A stretch of DNA of 64,000 nt from UBA8919 sp041658185 (GTDB lineage Bacteria; Elusimicrobiota; UBA8919), in NCBI GenBank assembly GCA_041658185.1, contig JBBAAR010000004.1:1-64000 (forward strand), in the 5' to 3' direction. Under the pieces are notes generated by a model. The model worked only from the letters and a program-made list of their open reading frames with translations. It did no database searches and was not told the DNA's origin. Position 1 is the first letter of the stretch. Each line of letters starts with the position of its first letter. The translations under genes were made by a program, and so were the position numbers. This document shows positions 22,333-31,865 of this stretch, one piece after another.

Positions 22333-23283
22333 ATGAAAGTTTTGATAACGGGTATTACGGGTTTTGCGGGAAGTTATCTGGCGGAGTTTTTGCTTTCAAA
22401 AAAGTATGAAGTTCATGGAATTGAGAGATGGAGAAGTAAGACGGAAAACATAGACGGTTTTAAGGACAAAATTGTTCTTCACGAGTGCGATATTAAAGAT
22501 TATCACTCGGTAAAAAAAGTAATTGAAAGCGTAATGCCGGAAAAAATTTTTCATCTTGCCGCACAATCGTTTGTTCCGGCGTCTTGGAACGCACCTTCGG
22601 AAACAATTACAACAAATGTTATCGGCGAATTAAACATTTTTGAAGCGGTAAAAGAATTAAAAATAAATCCGTGGATACAGATCGCCTGTTCGTCGGAAGA
22701 ATACGGGATGGTTTATGAAAATGAGGTGCCGATAAAAGAAACGAATCCGCTGAGGCCTTTGTCGCCGTACGGGGTTTCAAAAGTTGCTCAGGATTTGTTG
22801 GGTTATCAGTATCACCAGAGTCATAACTTAAATATAGTAAGAACTCGCGCATTCAATCATGAAGGTCCCCGCCGCGGCGCTGTTTTTGTAACAAGTAATT
22901 TCGCAAAACAGATAGCGGAAATAGAAAAAAAGAAAAAGCCGCCGGTATTACATGTAGGCAATCTTGATGTCCGACGTGATTATACGGATGTGCGGGATAC
23001 CGTCCGAGCATACTGGCTTGCGACGGAAAAATGCGTTGCCGGTGAGGTCTACAATATCTGTTCCGGACGCGATTGGAAAATAAAGGATATGTTAAATTAT
23101 CTTCTGTCGCTTTCAAAAATAAAGGTTGAGGTTAAACAGGAGCCAGATAGAATGAGACCGTCCGATGTCCAAATTTTATTAGGTGACGGTACAAAATTTA
23201 TGAAACAGACCGGCTGGAAACCGGAAATTCCGTTTGAAAAAACATTGGAAGATTTATTAAATTATTGGAGAGAAAGGATATAA
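22333..23283 (+). CDS. GDP-mannose 4,6-dehydratase/reductase-family SDR
   Basis: 316 aa extended short-chain dehydrogenase. NAD(P) motif TGITGFAGSYLAE at 6-18; catalytic SSEEYG and YGVSK around 118 and 145; TRAFNHEGPRRG followed by the DVRRDYTDVRDTVRAYW segment typical of GDP-mannose 4,6-dehydratase and GDP-4-keto-6-deoxymannose reductase (RMD). The length, shorter than Gmd (about 340-370), fits the RMD-like short form. It could make GDP-4-keto-6-deoxymannose or GDP-rhamnose; a partner enzyme is not seen. First gene of the locus. Confidence 0.82.
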   Translation: MKVLITGITGFAGSYLAEFLLSKKYEVHGIERWRSKTENIDGFKDKIVLHECDIKDYHSVKKVIESVMPEKIFHLAAQSFVPASWNAPSETITTNVIGELNIFEAVKELKINPWIQIACSSEEYGMVYENEVPIKETNPLRPLSPYGVSKVAQDLLGYQYHQSHNLNIVRTRAFNHEGPRRGAVFVTSNFAKQIAEIEKKKKPPVLHVGNLDVRRDYTDVRDTVRAYWLATEKCVAGEVYNICSGRDWKIKDMLNYLLSLSKIKVEVKQEPDRMRPSDVQILLGDGTKFMKQTGWKPEIPFEKTLEDLLNYWRERI

Positions 23284-23310
23284 AATATACAGTAAGGAGC
23301 GAAGCGACTA

Positions 23311-24369
23311 ATGAAAGCACTTGTATTATCCGGCGGTAAAGGGACCCGTTTAAGACCTATAACGCACACTTCGGCGAAACAACTTGTGCCTGTTGCGAAT
23401 AAACCGATACTTTTTTACGGACTTGAAGCGATTGCGGATAGCGGCATAAAAGATGTCGGAATTATCGTAGGTGACACAAAAAACGAGATAATGTCTGCGG
23501 TTGGTGACGGAAAAAAATTCGGCATAAAAGTTACATATATCCCGCAGGAAGCCCCTCTTGGTCTTGCTCATGCCGTGAAAATAGCGCAAAGTTTTTTGAA
23601 AGACGACGAATTCGTGATGTATCTCGGCGACAATTTAATCAGGGACGGCATCAAATCTTTCGTTGATGAATTCAGAAAGAAAAAACCGAACGCGCAGATT
23701 CTCCTCGCAAAAGTTCCAAATCCGCAGCAATTCGGAGTGGCGGAACTCAAAGACGGAAAAATCGTAAGGTTAGTTGAAAAACCGAAGCAGCCTAAAAGTG
23801 ACTTGGCGCTGGTCGGCGTTTATATGTTTGATAAAAATATTTTTGAGGCGGTAAACAACATAAAACCGTCCTGGCGAGGGGAACTTGAAATTACAGACGC
23901 TATACAATATTTAGTTGAAAAAAAATTCACAGTCATTCCTCATATAATCAACGGATGGTGGAAAGATACCGGAAAATTAGAGGATATGCTTGAGGCGAAC
24001 AGGATTATTCTTGATACACTGAAAAAAGAAAATTTAGGTATTGTTGAAAATTCAAAAATAGAAGGTAAAGTTGTAATTCAAAAAAACGCAGAAATAAAAA
24101 ATTCCACAATAAGAGGTCCGGTTATTATCGGTGAGAATTGCAAAATTATCAATTCCTATATTGGGCCATTCACATCTGTTTATTTTAATACCGTAATAGA
24201 AAACAGTGAAATTGAACATTCCATAATTTTAGAAAATTCAAAAGTTAAAGATGTTAGACGTATTGCGGATTCTTTAATCGGACAAAATGTTGAGATTCTA
24301 AAATCCGAAAAAAAACCGCAGGCATACAGAATTATGGTCGGTGATTCATCGCGATTGGAGATTATATGA
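23311..24369 (+). CDS. rmlA: glucose-1-phosphate thymidylyltransferase, long type
   Basis: 352 aa. Nucleotidyltransferase signature LSGGKGTRLRPITHTSAKQL followed by VPVANKP at the N-terminus; GDN metal site near 109; PSWRGELEITDAIQYLVEKK. The C-terminal ~100 residues are hexapeptide-type repeats (VIIGENCKIINSYIGPFTSV), which mark the long RmlA form. It makes dTDP-glucose from dTTP and Glc-1-P. A GGAGCGAAGCGAC sequence precedes the ATG. The end overlaps the next start (ATGA), beginning the Rml set. Confidence 0.92.
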   Translation: MKALVLSGGKGTRLRPITHTSAKQLVPVANKPILFYGLEAIADSGIKDVGIIVGDTKNEIMSAVGDGKKFGIKVTYIPQEAPLGLAHAVKIAQSFLKDDEFVMYLGDNLIRDGIKSFVDEFRKKKPNAQILLAKVPNPQQFGVAELKDGKIVRLVEKPKQPKSDLALVGVYMFDKNIFEAVNNIKPSWRGELEITDAIQYLVEKKFTVIPHIINGWWKDTGKLEDMLEANRIILDTLKKENLGIVENSKIEGKVVIQKNAEIKNSTIRGPVIIGENCKIINSYIGPFTSVYFNTVIENSEIEHSIILENSKVKDVRRIADSLIGQNVEILKSEKKPQAYRIMVGDSSRLEII

Positions 24370-24812
24370 TAAAAGGTGTTAGGTTGAAGGAGTTGACGGT
24401 TCACAAAGATGAAAGGGGTGCGCTTTTTGAAATTTTACGTTCCGACTGGCCGGAGTTCAAAAAATTCGGGCAGGCATATATTACTGTCTGCAAACGTGGA
24501 TGGGTTAAGGGCTGGCACTATCACAAAATCCAGACGGATAATTTTTGCGTTGTTAAAGGAAAAGCAAAAATCGTCCTGATAGATTCCGCAAAAAAAGAGT
24601 TTATGGAGTTTAAACTTTCCGATAAAAAGCCGTCGGTGTTGAGCATTCCTCCGGAAGTTATTCACGGGTTTGAATGCATATCAAAAGGCGAGTGCTGGAT
24701 TATGAACATTCCGACGGAAATTTATAAATACAAGAAACCCGACGAATATCGAATTTTATTGAATGACTCCTCAATTCCCTACAGTCCGTGGAAAAAAAGG
24801 AAGGGCTGGTGA
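24366..24812 (+). CDS. rmlC: RmlC-like cupin, dTDP-4-keto-6-deoxyglucose epimerase family
   Basis: 148 aa. Cupin core with VKGWHYHKIQTDNFCVVKGK, LSIPPEVIHGFECIS and the end KKPDEYRILLNDSSIPYSPW. It lies between rmlA and rmlB, so 3,5-epimerisation of dTDP-4-keto-6-deoxyglucose to the rhamnose precursor is the likely step. The active-site His sits in GWHYHK rather than RG.H.Q of classical RmlC, and the protein is shorter than E. coli RmlC (about 185 aa), so it may belong to a divergent subgroup. Start overlaps rmlA stop (ATGA). Confidence 0.8.
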   Translation: MIKGVRLKELTVHKDERGALFEILRSDWPEFKKFGQAYITVCKRGWVKGWHYHKIQTDNFCVVKGKAKIVLIDSAKKEFMEFKLSDKKPSVLSIPPEVIHGFECISKGECWIMNIPTEIYKYKKPDEYRILLNDSSIPYSPWKKRKGW

Positions 24813-24813
24813 A

Positions 24814-25806
24814 ATGAAGATTTTAGTTACAGGCGGTTGCGGGTTCATAGGCAGTAATTTCATACTCTACATTCTGAAAAAATATCCAAATTACGAAATT
24901 CTAAATCTGGATAAACTAACTTATGCGGGAAACAAAGAAAATCTTTCATCGGTCAAAAATAATCCGAGATACAAATTTATAAAAGGCGATATATGCGACG
25001 GACAATTAGTCAATTCATTGATGAAAAAAGTTGACGCCGTGGTCCATTTCGCAGCAGAAACTCATGTTGATAGGAGTATTCTTCATGCAGAGGATTTTAT
25101 TAATACAAATGTAGTCGGAACGCACCTGCTTCTTGATGCTGCTTTAAGAAACGGTAAAAAAAGGTTCCATCATATTTCAACCGATGAAGTATTCGGAGAA
25201 CTCGGACCCGAAGGTAAATTTTCTGAAAAAATGCCATATGCTCCGCGCTCGCCTTATTCTGCCTCAAAGGCTTCTTCCGACCATCTCGTAAGAGCGTATT
25301 TTCATACTTATGGTTTGCCTGTGACAATTTCAAATTGTTCAAATAATTACGGACCCTATCAATTCCCGGAAAAATTAATTCCGCTGTTTATCACGAATCT
25401 TATAGAAGGCAAAAAAGTTCCCGTCTATGGAAAGGGACAAAATATCCGCGACTGGATTCATGTTGATGACCATAATGAAGGTGTAGATTTAATTTTGCAT
25501 AAAGGAAAAATCGGGGAAACATACTGCCTCGGCGGAAATGCCGAAATAAAAAATCTGGACATAACAAAAATGATTCTGAAAGAGTTCGGTAAAGGATATG
25601 AAATGATGGAGTTTGTCGTGGACAGAAAAGGCCACGATTTCAGGTATGCGATTGATTTTTCAAAAATAAAAAAAGAACTCGGCTGGCATCCGGTACATAC
25701 GTTTAAAGAAGGATTAGAAGAAACTATCGTCTGGTATAAGAAAAATAAAAATTGGTGGAAGCCTTTGAAAGATAGAATAATTAAAAATATAACTGCGAAA
25801 CAATGA
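24814..25806 (+). CDS. rmlB: dTDP-glucose 4,6-dehydratase
   Basis: 330 aa from ATG 24814; an in-frame upstream start (24763) would overlap rmlC by 50 nt and is rejected. TGGCGFIGSNFILYIL at the N-terminus, HFAAETHVDRSI, STDEVFGELG, the YSASKASSDHLVRAY catalytic Tyr/Lys, and NCSNNYGPYQFPEKLIPLFI are diagnostic. It dehydrates dTDP-glucose to the 4-keto-6-deoxy intermediate. It can feed RmlD as well as the WecE-like enzyme encoded at 60413. Confidence 0.96.
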   Translation: MKILVTGGCGFIGSNFILYILKKYPNYEILNLDKLTYAGNKENLSSVKNNPRYKFIKGDICDGQLVNSLMKKVDAVVHFAAETHVDRSILHAEDFINTNVVGTHLLLDAALRNGKKRFHHISTDEVFGELGPEGKFSEKMPYAPRSPYSASKASSDHLVRAYFHTYGLPVTISNCSNNYGPYQFPEKLIPLFITNLIEGKKVPVYGKGQNIRDWIHVDDHNEGVDLILHKGKIGETYCLGGNAEIKNLDITKMILKEFGKGYEMMEFVVDRKGHDFRYAIDFSKIKKELGWHPVHTFKEGLEETIVWYKKNKNWWKPLKDRIIKNITAKQ

Positions 25807-26663
25807 AAATTTTGATTACCGGCTGCGGAATGCTGGGTTATGATTTATGCAGAGTACTTGACGGACATGAAATATACGGGTTGGATATTGCCAAGCCGAA
25901 TTTTGAAGTGGGAAATTTTACTCTCTGCGATATAACCGATTTTGAAAAAACATATAGAACTATTACCAAAATCAATCCGGAAATTGTAATTCATACCGCC
26001 GCCTGGACCGATGTTGACGGTGCGGAAAAAAATCCGGGGGATGCATATAGGTTAAATGTTATAGGCACAAGAAATGTTGCTCTTTCCTGTCAGAGATTTG
26101 ATGCATCTATGATTTATATTTCTTCCGATTATGTTTTTGACGGAGAAAAAAAAGAACCATATATTGAATTTGACAAAGCCAATCCGTTGTCCGTATATGG
26201 AAAATCAAAATATTACGGCGAAATTATCGTTCAGCAATTAGTTAACAAGTTTTTCATTGTGCGTTCTTCTTGGCTATACGGTGTTAACGGAAAGAATTTT
26301 GTCAAAACAATTCTAAATCTGGCAAAAGAAAAAAAAGAATTAAAAATAGTAAATGACCAAGCGGGTTGCCCGACGTACACAAAAGATTTGGCCGCGGCAA
26401 TAAAGGTCTTACTCTCAACCGGTTTATACGGGATATATCATATTACAAATTCCGACACTTGCAGCTGGTATGATTTTGCAAAACAGATTATTAAACTGTC
26501 GGGTAGCAGTTGCAAGGTTTTACCGACGACCAGCGAAAAACTTAATAGACCTGCAAAAAGACCGAAAAATTCGGTGTTAAAAAATTTTATGTGGGAATTA
26601 AACGGATTTAAGCCGTTAGAAAATTGGCGTCCGGCCTTGAAAAATTATCTGGAGGAAATATGA
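25803..26663 (+). CDS. rmlD: dTDP-4-dehydrorhamnose reductase
   Basis: 286 aa. ITGCGMLGYDLCRVL, then the signature IHTAAWTDVDGAEKNPGDAY, YISSDYVFDGEKKEPY, YGKSKYYGE with the catalytic YxxxK, and VRSSWLYGVNGKNFVKTIL. It reduces dTDP-4-keto-L-rhamnose to dTDP-L-rhamnose, completing the pathway. Start and stop both overlap the neighbours by 4 nt (ATGA). Confidence 0.95.
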   Translation: MKILITGCGMLGYDLCRVLDGHEIYGLDIAKPNFEVGNFTLCDITDFEKTYRTITKINPEIVIHTAAWTDVDGAEKNPGDAYRLNVIGTRNVALSCQRFDASMIYISSDYVFDGEKKEPYIEFDKANPLSVYGKSKYYGEIIVQQLVNKFFIVRSSWLYGVNGKNFVKTILNLAKEKKELKIVNDQAGCPTYTKDLAAAIKVLLSTGLYGIYHITNSDTCSWYDFAKQIIKLSGSSCKVLPTTSEKLNRPAKRPKNSVLKNFMWELNGFKPLENWRPALKNYLEEI

Positions 26664-27949
26664 AATTGTCTGTTATAGGGACGGGTTATGTAGGACTTAC
26701 TACAGGCGTTTGTTTTTCTGAGATTGGACATACCGTCATTTGCGTTGATAACGATAAAACTAAAATTGCTCTTTTGAAAAAAAATAAAGTTCCGATTTAT
26801 GAGCCGGGACTTGAAGAACTTTTAAAAAAAAATGTTCAAAATAAACGCCTGTCATTCTCGACAGATATAAAAGAAGCCGTTAAAAAATCAGACGTAATTT
26901 TTATCAGTGTCGGAACTCCGCCCCGCGAAGACGGTTCCGCCGATTTGTCGTATATTGAAAATGTGGCGTCGGAAATTGCGAAAAATATGGACGGCTACAA
27001 ACTAATTGTTGATAAATCAACGGTCCCGGTTGAAACCGGCGAAAAAGTAGAACTTACGATAAAGAGGAATCTGAAAAAAAATATTCCTTTTGATGTAGCG
27101 TCAAATCCGGAGTTTTTAAGGGAGGGTTCCGCCGTTTATGATACATTCAATCCCGACAGGGTGGTTATAGGTGTGTCATCAAAAAAAGCTGAAGATATTT
27201 TAAGAGAAATCTATAAACCGCTTAATACAAAAATTCTTGTTACCGATATAAAAAGCGCCGAAATTATCAAACATGCCTCCAATTCTTTTCTTGCTACAAA
27301 AATTTCTTTCATAAATGCGGTTGCAAATATATGCGAGCGGTGCGGCGCCGATGTGGAAAAAGTTGCCGAGGGAATGGGATTAGACAAAAGAATCGGCAGT
27401 GCATTTCTTAATGCCGGCATCGGCTTCGGCGGTTTTTGTTTTCCAAAGGATCTGGAAGCGTTCCTATGGATTTCGGAAAAATTAGGTTATCAGTTTGATT
27501 TGTTGAAAAATGTCCGGGAAATAAATGAATATCAAAAACAGATTTTTATTAAAAAAATTGAAGATGCTTTGTGGATTATTAAAGGTAAGACCATCGGTAT
27601 TTTAGGGTTGGCATTCAAGCCGAACACTGACGATATGAGGTTTGCTCCGTCTATAGATATAATAAAAACACTTCAAAAAGAAGGCGCAAGAATAAAGGCG
27701 TTTGACCCGAAAGCAACCGAAAAAGCAAAAGAGGTCCTAAAAAATGTCGTGTATTGTAAAAACCCGTATGAGGTTGCAAAAGATGCCGACTGCCTTGCAA
27801 TTTTGACCGAGTGGGACGAGATAAAAAATATTGATTTGAAAAAAATAAAAAAACTTCTAAAACACCCGATAATTATTGACGGTAGAAATATTTTTAAGCC
27901 GAAGGAAGCGGAAAAACTCGGATTTATCTACAAAGGAATCGGCAGATGA
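26660..27949 (+). CDS. ugd: UDP-glucose 6-dehydrogenase
   Basis: 429 aa from ATG 26660 (ATGA overlap; a TTG at 26624 is rejected). KLSVIGTGYVGLTTGVCFSE NAD fold; VDKSTVPVETGE; NPEFLREGSAVYDTFNPDRV; catalytic Cys in NAGIGFGGFCFPKDLEAF; the C-terminal GLAFKPNTDDMRFAPS domain. Converts UDP-glucose to UDP-glucuronate, which the next gene can decarboxylate. Confidence 0.96.
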   Translation: MKLSVIGTGYVGLTTGVCFSEIGHTVICVDNDKTKIALLKKNKVPIYEPGLEELLKKNVQNKRLSFSTDIKEAVKKSDVIFISVGTPPREDGSADLSYIENVASEIAKNMDGYKLIVDKSTVPVETGEKVELTIKRNLKKNIPFDVASNPEFLREGSAVYDTFNPDRVVIGVSSKKAEDILREIYKPLNTKILVTDIKSAEIIKHASNSFLATKISFINAVANICERCGADVEKVAEGMGLDKRIGSAFLNAGIGFGGFCFPKDLEAFLWISEKLGYQFDLLKNVREINEYQKQIFIKKIEDALWIIKGKTIGILGLAFKPNTDDMRFAPSIDIIKTLQKEGARIKAFDPKATEKAKEVLKNVVYCKNPYEVAKDADCLAILTEWDEIKNIDLKKIKKLLKHPIIIDGRNIFKPKEAEKLGFIYKGIGR

Positions 27950-28875
27950 AAATTTTAATTACAGGCGGCGCCGGATTCATCGGCAGTCATTTGTGCGACA
28001 GGTTCATTTGCGACGGGCATTATGTTGTCTGCGTGGACAACCTTCTTACCGGCTCGCTAAAAAATATAGCACATCTTAAAAAAGAAAAAAAATTCAAATT
28101 TATAAATCATGATGTCACAAAACATATAAAAATTATAGGTTCCGTTGATGCAATTTTACATTTCGCCTCGCCGGCCTCGCCCATTGATTATATAAAATTA
28201 CCTATCCAAACATTAAAAGTGGGTTCACTAGGCACTCACAATGCTCTCGGTCTTGCGAGAGAAAAAAAAGCAAAGTTTCTTATTGCATCAACATCGGAAG
28301 TTTACGGTGACCCGCTTGTTCATCCTCAAAAAGAAAGTTATTGGGGGAATGTCAATCCGATTGGTCCCCGCGGTGTTTATGACGAGGCGAAAAGATTTGC
28401 AGAAGCCATCACGATGGCGTATCACAGGGTTCACAAAATTGACACGAAAATCATAAGAATTTTCAATACATTCGGAGAAAGGATGCGTCTTAACGACGGA
28501 AGGGTAGTGCCTAATTTCATATCTCAGGCGTTAAAAGGCGTGCCGTTAACTATTTATGGCAGCGGCCGGCAAACCAGAAGTTTTTGTTATGTATCTGATT
28601 TAGCAAACGGTATAATAAAACTTTTAAAATCTACGGTTAACGAGCCGGTGAATATCGGAAATCCCGACGAATATTCGATCCTGGAATTTGCAAAAATAAT
28701 ATTGAAATTAACCGGTTCAAAAAGTAAAATAATTTTTGAAAAACTTCCCATAGATGACCCTCAGGTCCGTCAGCCGGATATTTCAAGAGCAAAAAAATTA
28801 TTGAAGTGGTATCCGTTAATATCCGTTGAAGAAGGACTTGAAAGGACTATAAAATGGTTTCAAAAAAAGATTTAG
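27946..28875 (+). CDS. UDP-glucuronate decarboxylase
   Basis: 309 aa. LITGGAGFIGSHLCDRF; HFASPASPIDYIKLPIQTLK, the UXS fingerprint; STSEVYGDPLVHPQ; YDEAKRFAEA with catalytic Tyr/Lys; RIFNTFGERMRLNDGRVVPN. It makes UDP-xylose (or the 4-keto pentose) from UDP-glucuronate. It directly follows ugd with an ATGA overlap and overlaps the next gene by 22 nt. Confidence 0.94.
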   Translation: MKILITGGAGFIGSHLCDRFICDGHYVVCVDNLLTGSLKNIAHLKKEKKFKFINHDVTKHIKIIGSVDAILHFASPASPIDYIKLPIQTLKVGSLGTHNALGLAREKKAKFLIASTSEVYGDPLVHPQKESYWGNVNPIGPRGVYDEAKRFAEAITMAYHRVHKIDTKIIRIFNTFGERMRLNDGRVVPNFISQALKGVPLTIYGSGRQTRSFCYVSDLANGIIKLLKSTVNEPVNIGNPDEYSILEFAKIILKLTGSKSKIIFEKLPIDDPQVRQPDISRAKKLLKWYPLISVEEGLERTIKWFQKKI

Positions 28876-29804
28876 TTTTGGTTACAGGCGGTGCGGGGTT
28901 TATCGGCTCAAATATCGCCGACGAACTTTTGAAAAGAAATTTCAGAGTTCGCATAATTGATAATTTCTGCACTGGCCGAATAGAAAACATAAAACATATC
29001 CTCGGTAAAATTGAACTTGTCAAAGGCGATATCAGGGATAAAAAACTGGTCGGAAAGACAATGAAAGGCGTTGGTTTTGTTTTTCATGAGGCGGCATTGC
29101 GTTCCGTCCCGCGTTCCATTGATGACCCCGGTTCAACGAATGATGTAAATATCACAGGAACGCTTAATCTTTTGATTGCCGCAAAAAACGCAAAAGTGAA
29201 AAGGTTTATCTATGCATCCTCGTCGTCGGCGTATGGTGATACAAAAGAACTTCCAAAAAAAGAATCGCAAAAACCCCAGCCGATTTCGCCGTATGCCGTT
29301 TCAAAATTGACGGGCGAATATTACTGCCAGGTTTTTTCAAAAACATTCGGGCTTGAAACTGTTTCGTTGCGGTATTTCAATGTTTTTGGTCCCCGTCAGG
29401 ATCCCGAGTCAAAATATGCGGTTGTTGTCCCGATATTTATTTATTGCGGTCTTAAAAATAAACCGTTTGAAGTTCACAGCGACGGCAAACAATCGCGGGA
29501 TTTCACATATATTGACAATGTGGTGAGTGCAAATATTTTGGCTTTGATCGCAAAAAATGTATCCGGAAGAGTTTTTAATATCGCCTGTAATGATAAACAT
29601 TCCATTTTAGATATCGCACATAATGTAGGAAAAATTTTAGGAATAAAACCGAAATTTACATATAAACCGAAAAGAGCCGGCGACGTGAGGCATACGCTTG
29701 CAGATATAACGCTCGCGAAAAAGTTTTTAGGATATAAACCGTTAGTTAATTTTGAAGACGGAATGAAAAAAACGGTGGAGTATTTCAGGGAGTTTTATGC
29801 TTAA
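28854..29804 (+). CDS. UDP-N-acetylhexosamine 4-epimerase-like SDR
   Basis: 316 aa. VTGGAGFIGSNIADELL; FHEAALRSVPRSIDDPGSTN, typical of WbpP/Gne-type epimerases; ASSSSAYGDTKELPK; YAVSKLTGEYY; LRYFNVFGPRQDPESKYAVV. It probably interconverts UDP-GlcNAc and UDP-GalNAc (or the uronic forms). A 6-dehydrogenase of the WbpA/WbpO type follows directly with an 8 nt overlap, so the pair may supply a UDP-HexNAc uronic acid. Confidence 0.88.
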   Translation: MVSKKDLVLVTGGAGFIGSNIADELLKRNFRVRIIDNFCTGRIENIKHILGKIELVKGDIRDKKLVGKTMKGVGFVFHEAALRSVPRSIDDPGSTNDVNITGTLNLLIAAKNAKVKRFIYASSSSAYGDTKELPKKESQKPQPISPYAVSKLTGEYYCQVFSKTFGLETVSLRYFNVFGPRQDPESKYAVVVPIFIYCGLKNKPFEVHSDGKQSRDFTYIDNVVSANILALIAKNVSGRVFNIACNDKHSILDIAHNVGKILGIKPKFTYKPKRAGDVRHTLADITLAKKFLGYKPLVNFEDGMKKTVEYFREFYA

Positions 29805-31086
29805 ATTGAAAATTGAAAAAAGAAAAGCGGTTGTCGGGATTATCGGACTGGGATATGTAGGGCTTCCGTTGGCAATTGAATTTGCTAAGAGTGGTTTCAA
29901 AACTATCGGATTGGATATTGACGAAAGAAAAATTTCATCGCTAAAAAATAAAAGAAGTTACATAAAGCATATTCCGGCGGCGAACATAAAAAATCTGAAA
30001 AATCTTGAGGCCTCATCCGATTTTTCAAAATTAAAAAATGTAGATTGCGTTATTGTCTGCGTACCGACACCGTTAACGAAAATGAAAGAGCCGGATATGA
30101 GTTTTGTGGTAAAAACATCGGAAGTTATAGCAAAATATCTGCACAAAGGACAGTTGGTTATTCTTGAAAGTACTACATATCCGGGTACTACCGACGAGGT
30201 GGTAAAACCAATATTGGAAAAAATGAAACTTAAAGCCGGTATTGATTTTTATCTTGCGTTTTCACCAGAACGGGAAGACCCGGGCAACAAACAATATAAT
30301 ACAAAAACAATCCCGAAAGTTGTCGGCGGAATTAACAAAATTTCAACGGAACTTGCTTCGCTTCTTTACGGAAGCGTGCTGAATAAAATTGTGCCGGTAT
30401 CGTCTATGAAAGTTGCCGAATCAACAAAAATGCTGGAAAATACTTTTCGCGCGGTAAATATCGCGATGATAAACGAACTAAAAATTTTGTTTGATAAAAT
30501 GGGTTTTGATATTTGGGAAGTGATAGAAGCAAGTAAAACAAAACCGTTCGGATTTATGCCTTTTTATCCCGGCCCCGGCTGGGGCGGACATTGTATTCCG
30601 ATAGACCCGTTTTATCTTTCGTGGAAAGCAAAACAGTATAATTTTCAGACGAAGTTCATAGAACTTGCCGGAGAAATAAACACGAGGATGCCGGAATATG
30701 TCGTTGAAAAACTACAGGATGCGCTTAATGAAAAAGGCGTTGCCCTGAAAAATTCAAAAGTTTTGATATTGGGGATGGCTTACAAAAAGGATTCCGACGA
30801 TATAAGAGAGTCGCCGTCTTTGGAATTGACAGAAATTTTGGAAAAAAAAGGCGTCTCCGTTTCTTATAATGACCCGTATATTCCCAAAATACCTAAAATG
30901 CGGCGTCACCAAATTGAAAAGAAATCTATTAACATAACGGCTGCTCATCTTAAAAAGTTTGATGCGGTTTTGATTTCGACCGACCATTCCTGTTATGACT
31001 ACGATTTTATTTTAAAAAATTCAAAGTTGATTATTGATACCCGAAATGCGATGAAGAAAAAAGACAAAAAAATTATTAAAGCGTGA
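29797..31086 (+). CDS. UDP-N-acetylhexosamine 6-dehydrogenase (WbpA/WecC-like)
   Basis: 429 aa. GIIGLGYVGLPLAIEFAKSG; CVPTPLTKMKEPDMSFV; ESTTYPGTTDEVV; FSPEREDPGNKQYNTKTIPK, diagnostic of the UDP-HexNAc branch; catalytic Cys in PGPGWGGHCIPIDPFYLSWK; LGMAYKKDSDDIRESPSLEL. It oxidises C6 of UDP-GlcNAc, UDP-GalNAc or UDP-ManNAc. With an aminotransferase (33436) and Gfo/Idh oxidoreductases downstream, it could start a WbpA-B-E-like route to 2,3-diamino uronic acids. Confidence 0.93.
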   Translation: MLKLKIEKRKAVVGIIGLGYVGLPLAIEFAKSGFKTIGLDIDERKISSLKNKRSYIKHIPAANIKNLKNLEASSDFSKLKNVDCVIVCVPTPLTKMKEPDMSFVVKTSEVIAKYLHKGQLVILESTTYPGTTDEVVKPILEKMKLKAGIDFYLAFSPEREDPGNKQYNTKTIPKVVGGINKISTELASLLYGSVLNKIVPVSSMKVAESTKMLENTFRAVNIAMINELKILFDKMGFDIWEVIEASKTKPFGFMPFYPGPGWGGHCIPIDPFYLSWKAKQYNFQTKFIELAGEINTRMPEYVVEKLQDALNEKGVALKNSKVLILGMAYKKDSDDIRESPSLELTEILEKKGVSVSYNDPYIPKIPKMRRHQIEKKSINITAAHLKKFDAVLISTDHSCYDYDFILKNSKLIIDTRNAMKKKDKKIIKA

Positions 31087-31790
31087 AAATATCAAAAATC
31101 ATAAACCCCATCCTTAATTTTTTCTTCCCTGATGTTTGTATTATTTGCGGAGAGGATACCGATAAAAATAATTTGTCGGTTTGCCGTAAATGCCTCAATA
31201 AAATTGAATACATAAAACCGCCGTATTGTCAGACCTGTAGCCAGCCGCTCGCTGACGGCGGAGCACATTGCTGGCAGTGCCGTAAAACAAAATATCATTT
31301 TGAAAAAGTTGTCGCCGTCGGTAAATACACCGGCGTTTTGCGGGAACTTATACTTAAATTCAAAGAAAAAGATTTTTTGAAAACGGCCCTCGGCAATTTG
31401 TTGCTTGAAGTTTTGTCAAAAAATATTGATATTGAGCAGTTTGATTTAATTGTAGCGGTGCCGTTAAGCAAAAAAAAAGAATTCGGCAGGGACTATAACC
31501 AGTCGCAACTCTTGGCTGAATTGCTTGCCGATAAGATGAACAAAAAAGTTGTCAGCGGAAACCTTATAAGGATTAAAGATACAAAACCGCAGTTTGAACT
31601 TAGCCGTGCCGAACGGCTTGTCAATTTAAAGGATGCCTTTTTTGTTAAAGACCCGTCGGTATTTAAGAATAAAAACATTGTTCTTGTAGACGACATTGCA
31701 ACCACCTGTTCAACTTTGGAAGAATGTTCCACGGTCTTAAAAAATGCCGGTGCAAAAAAGGTTTTCTGCGCCGTTCTCGCCAGGGATTAA
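31083..31790 (+). CDS. comF: ComF family phosphoribosyltransferase-like protein
   Basis: 235 aa from GTG 31083 (overlaps previous stop). N-terminal double zinc motif CIICGEDTDK...CRKC and CQTC...HCWQC, then a type I PRTase fold ending in the PRPP loop VLVDDIATTCSTLEECSTVL. ComF is linked to DNA uptake, with unsettled biochemistry. It is an outsider in a sugar locus and may simply sit on the same transcript. The next promoter starts 10 nt after its stop. Confidence 0.93.
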   Translation: MKISKIINPILNFFFPDVCIICGEDTDKNNLSVCRKCLNKIEYIKPPYCQTCSQPLADGGAHCWQCRKTKYHFEKVVAVGKYTGVLRELILKFKEKDFLKTALGNLLLEVLSKNIDIEQFDLIVAVPLSKKKEFGRDYNQSQLLAELLADKMNKKVVSGNLIRIKDTKPQFELSRAERLVNLKDAFFVKDPSVFKNKNIVLVDDIATTCSTLEECSTVLKNAGAKKVFCAVLARD

Positions 31791-31799
31791 GTTTTTTAC

Positions 31800-31842
31800 T
31801 TGACAAATTTTTTCTTTTTTGTATAATGTTCAATTATTGAAC
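31800..31842 (+). promoter_or_regulatory. strong promoter with palindromic operator for the EPS regulator
   Basis: TTGACA (31800-31805), 16 bp, TATAAT (31822-31827), followed immediately by the perfect palindrome GTTCAAT-T-ATTGAAC (31828-31842), which covers the expected start site. A repressor there would block initiation. A 7 bp hairpin AAAGGGT/ACCCTTT (31846-31864) follows in the leader. Confidence 0.88.
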
Positions 31843-31865
31843 AATAAAGGGTAGTGAACCCTTTG

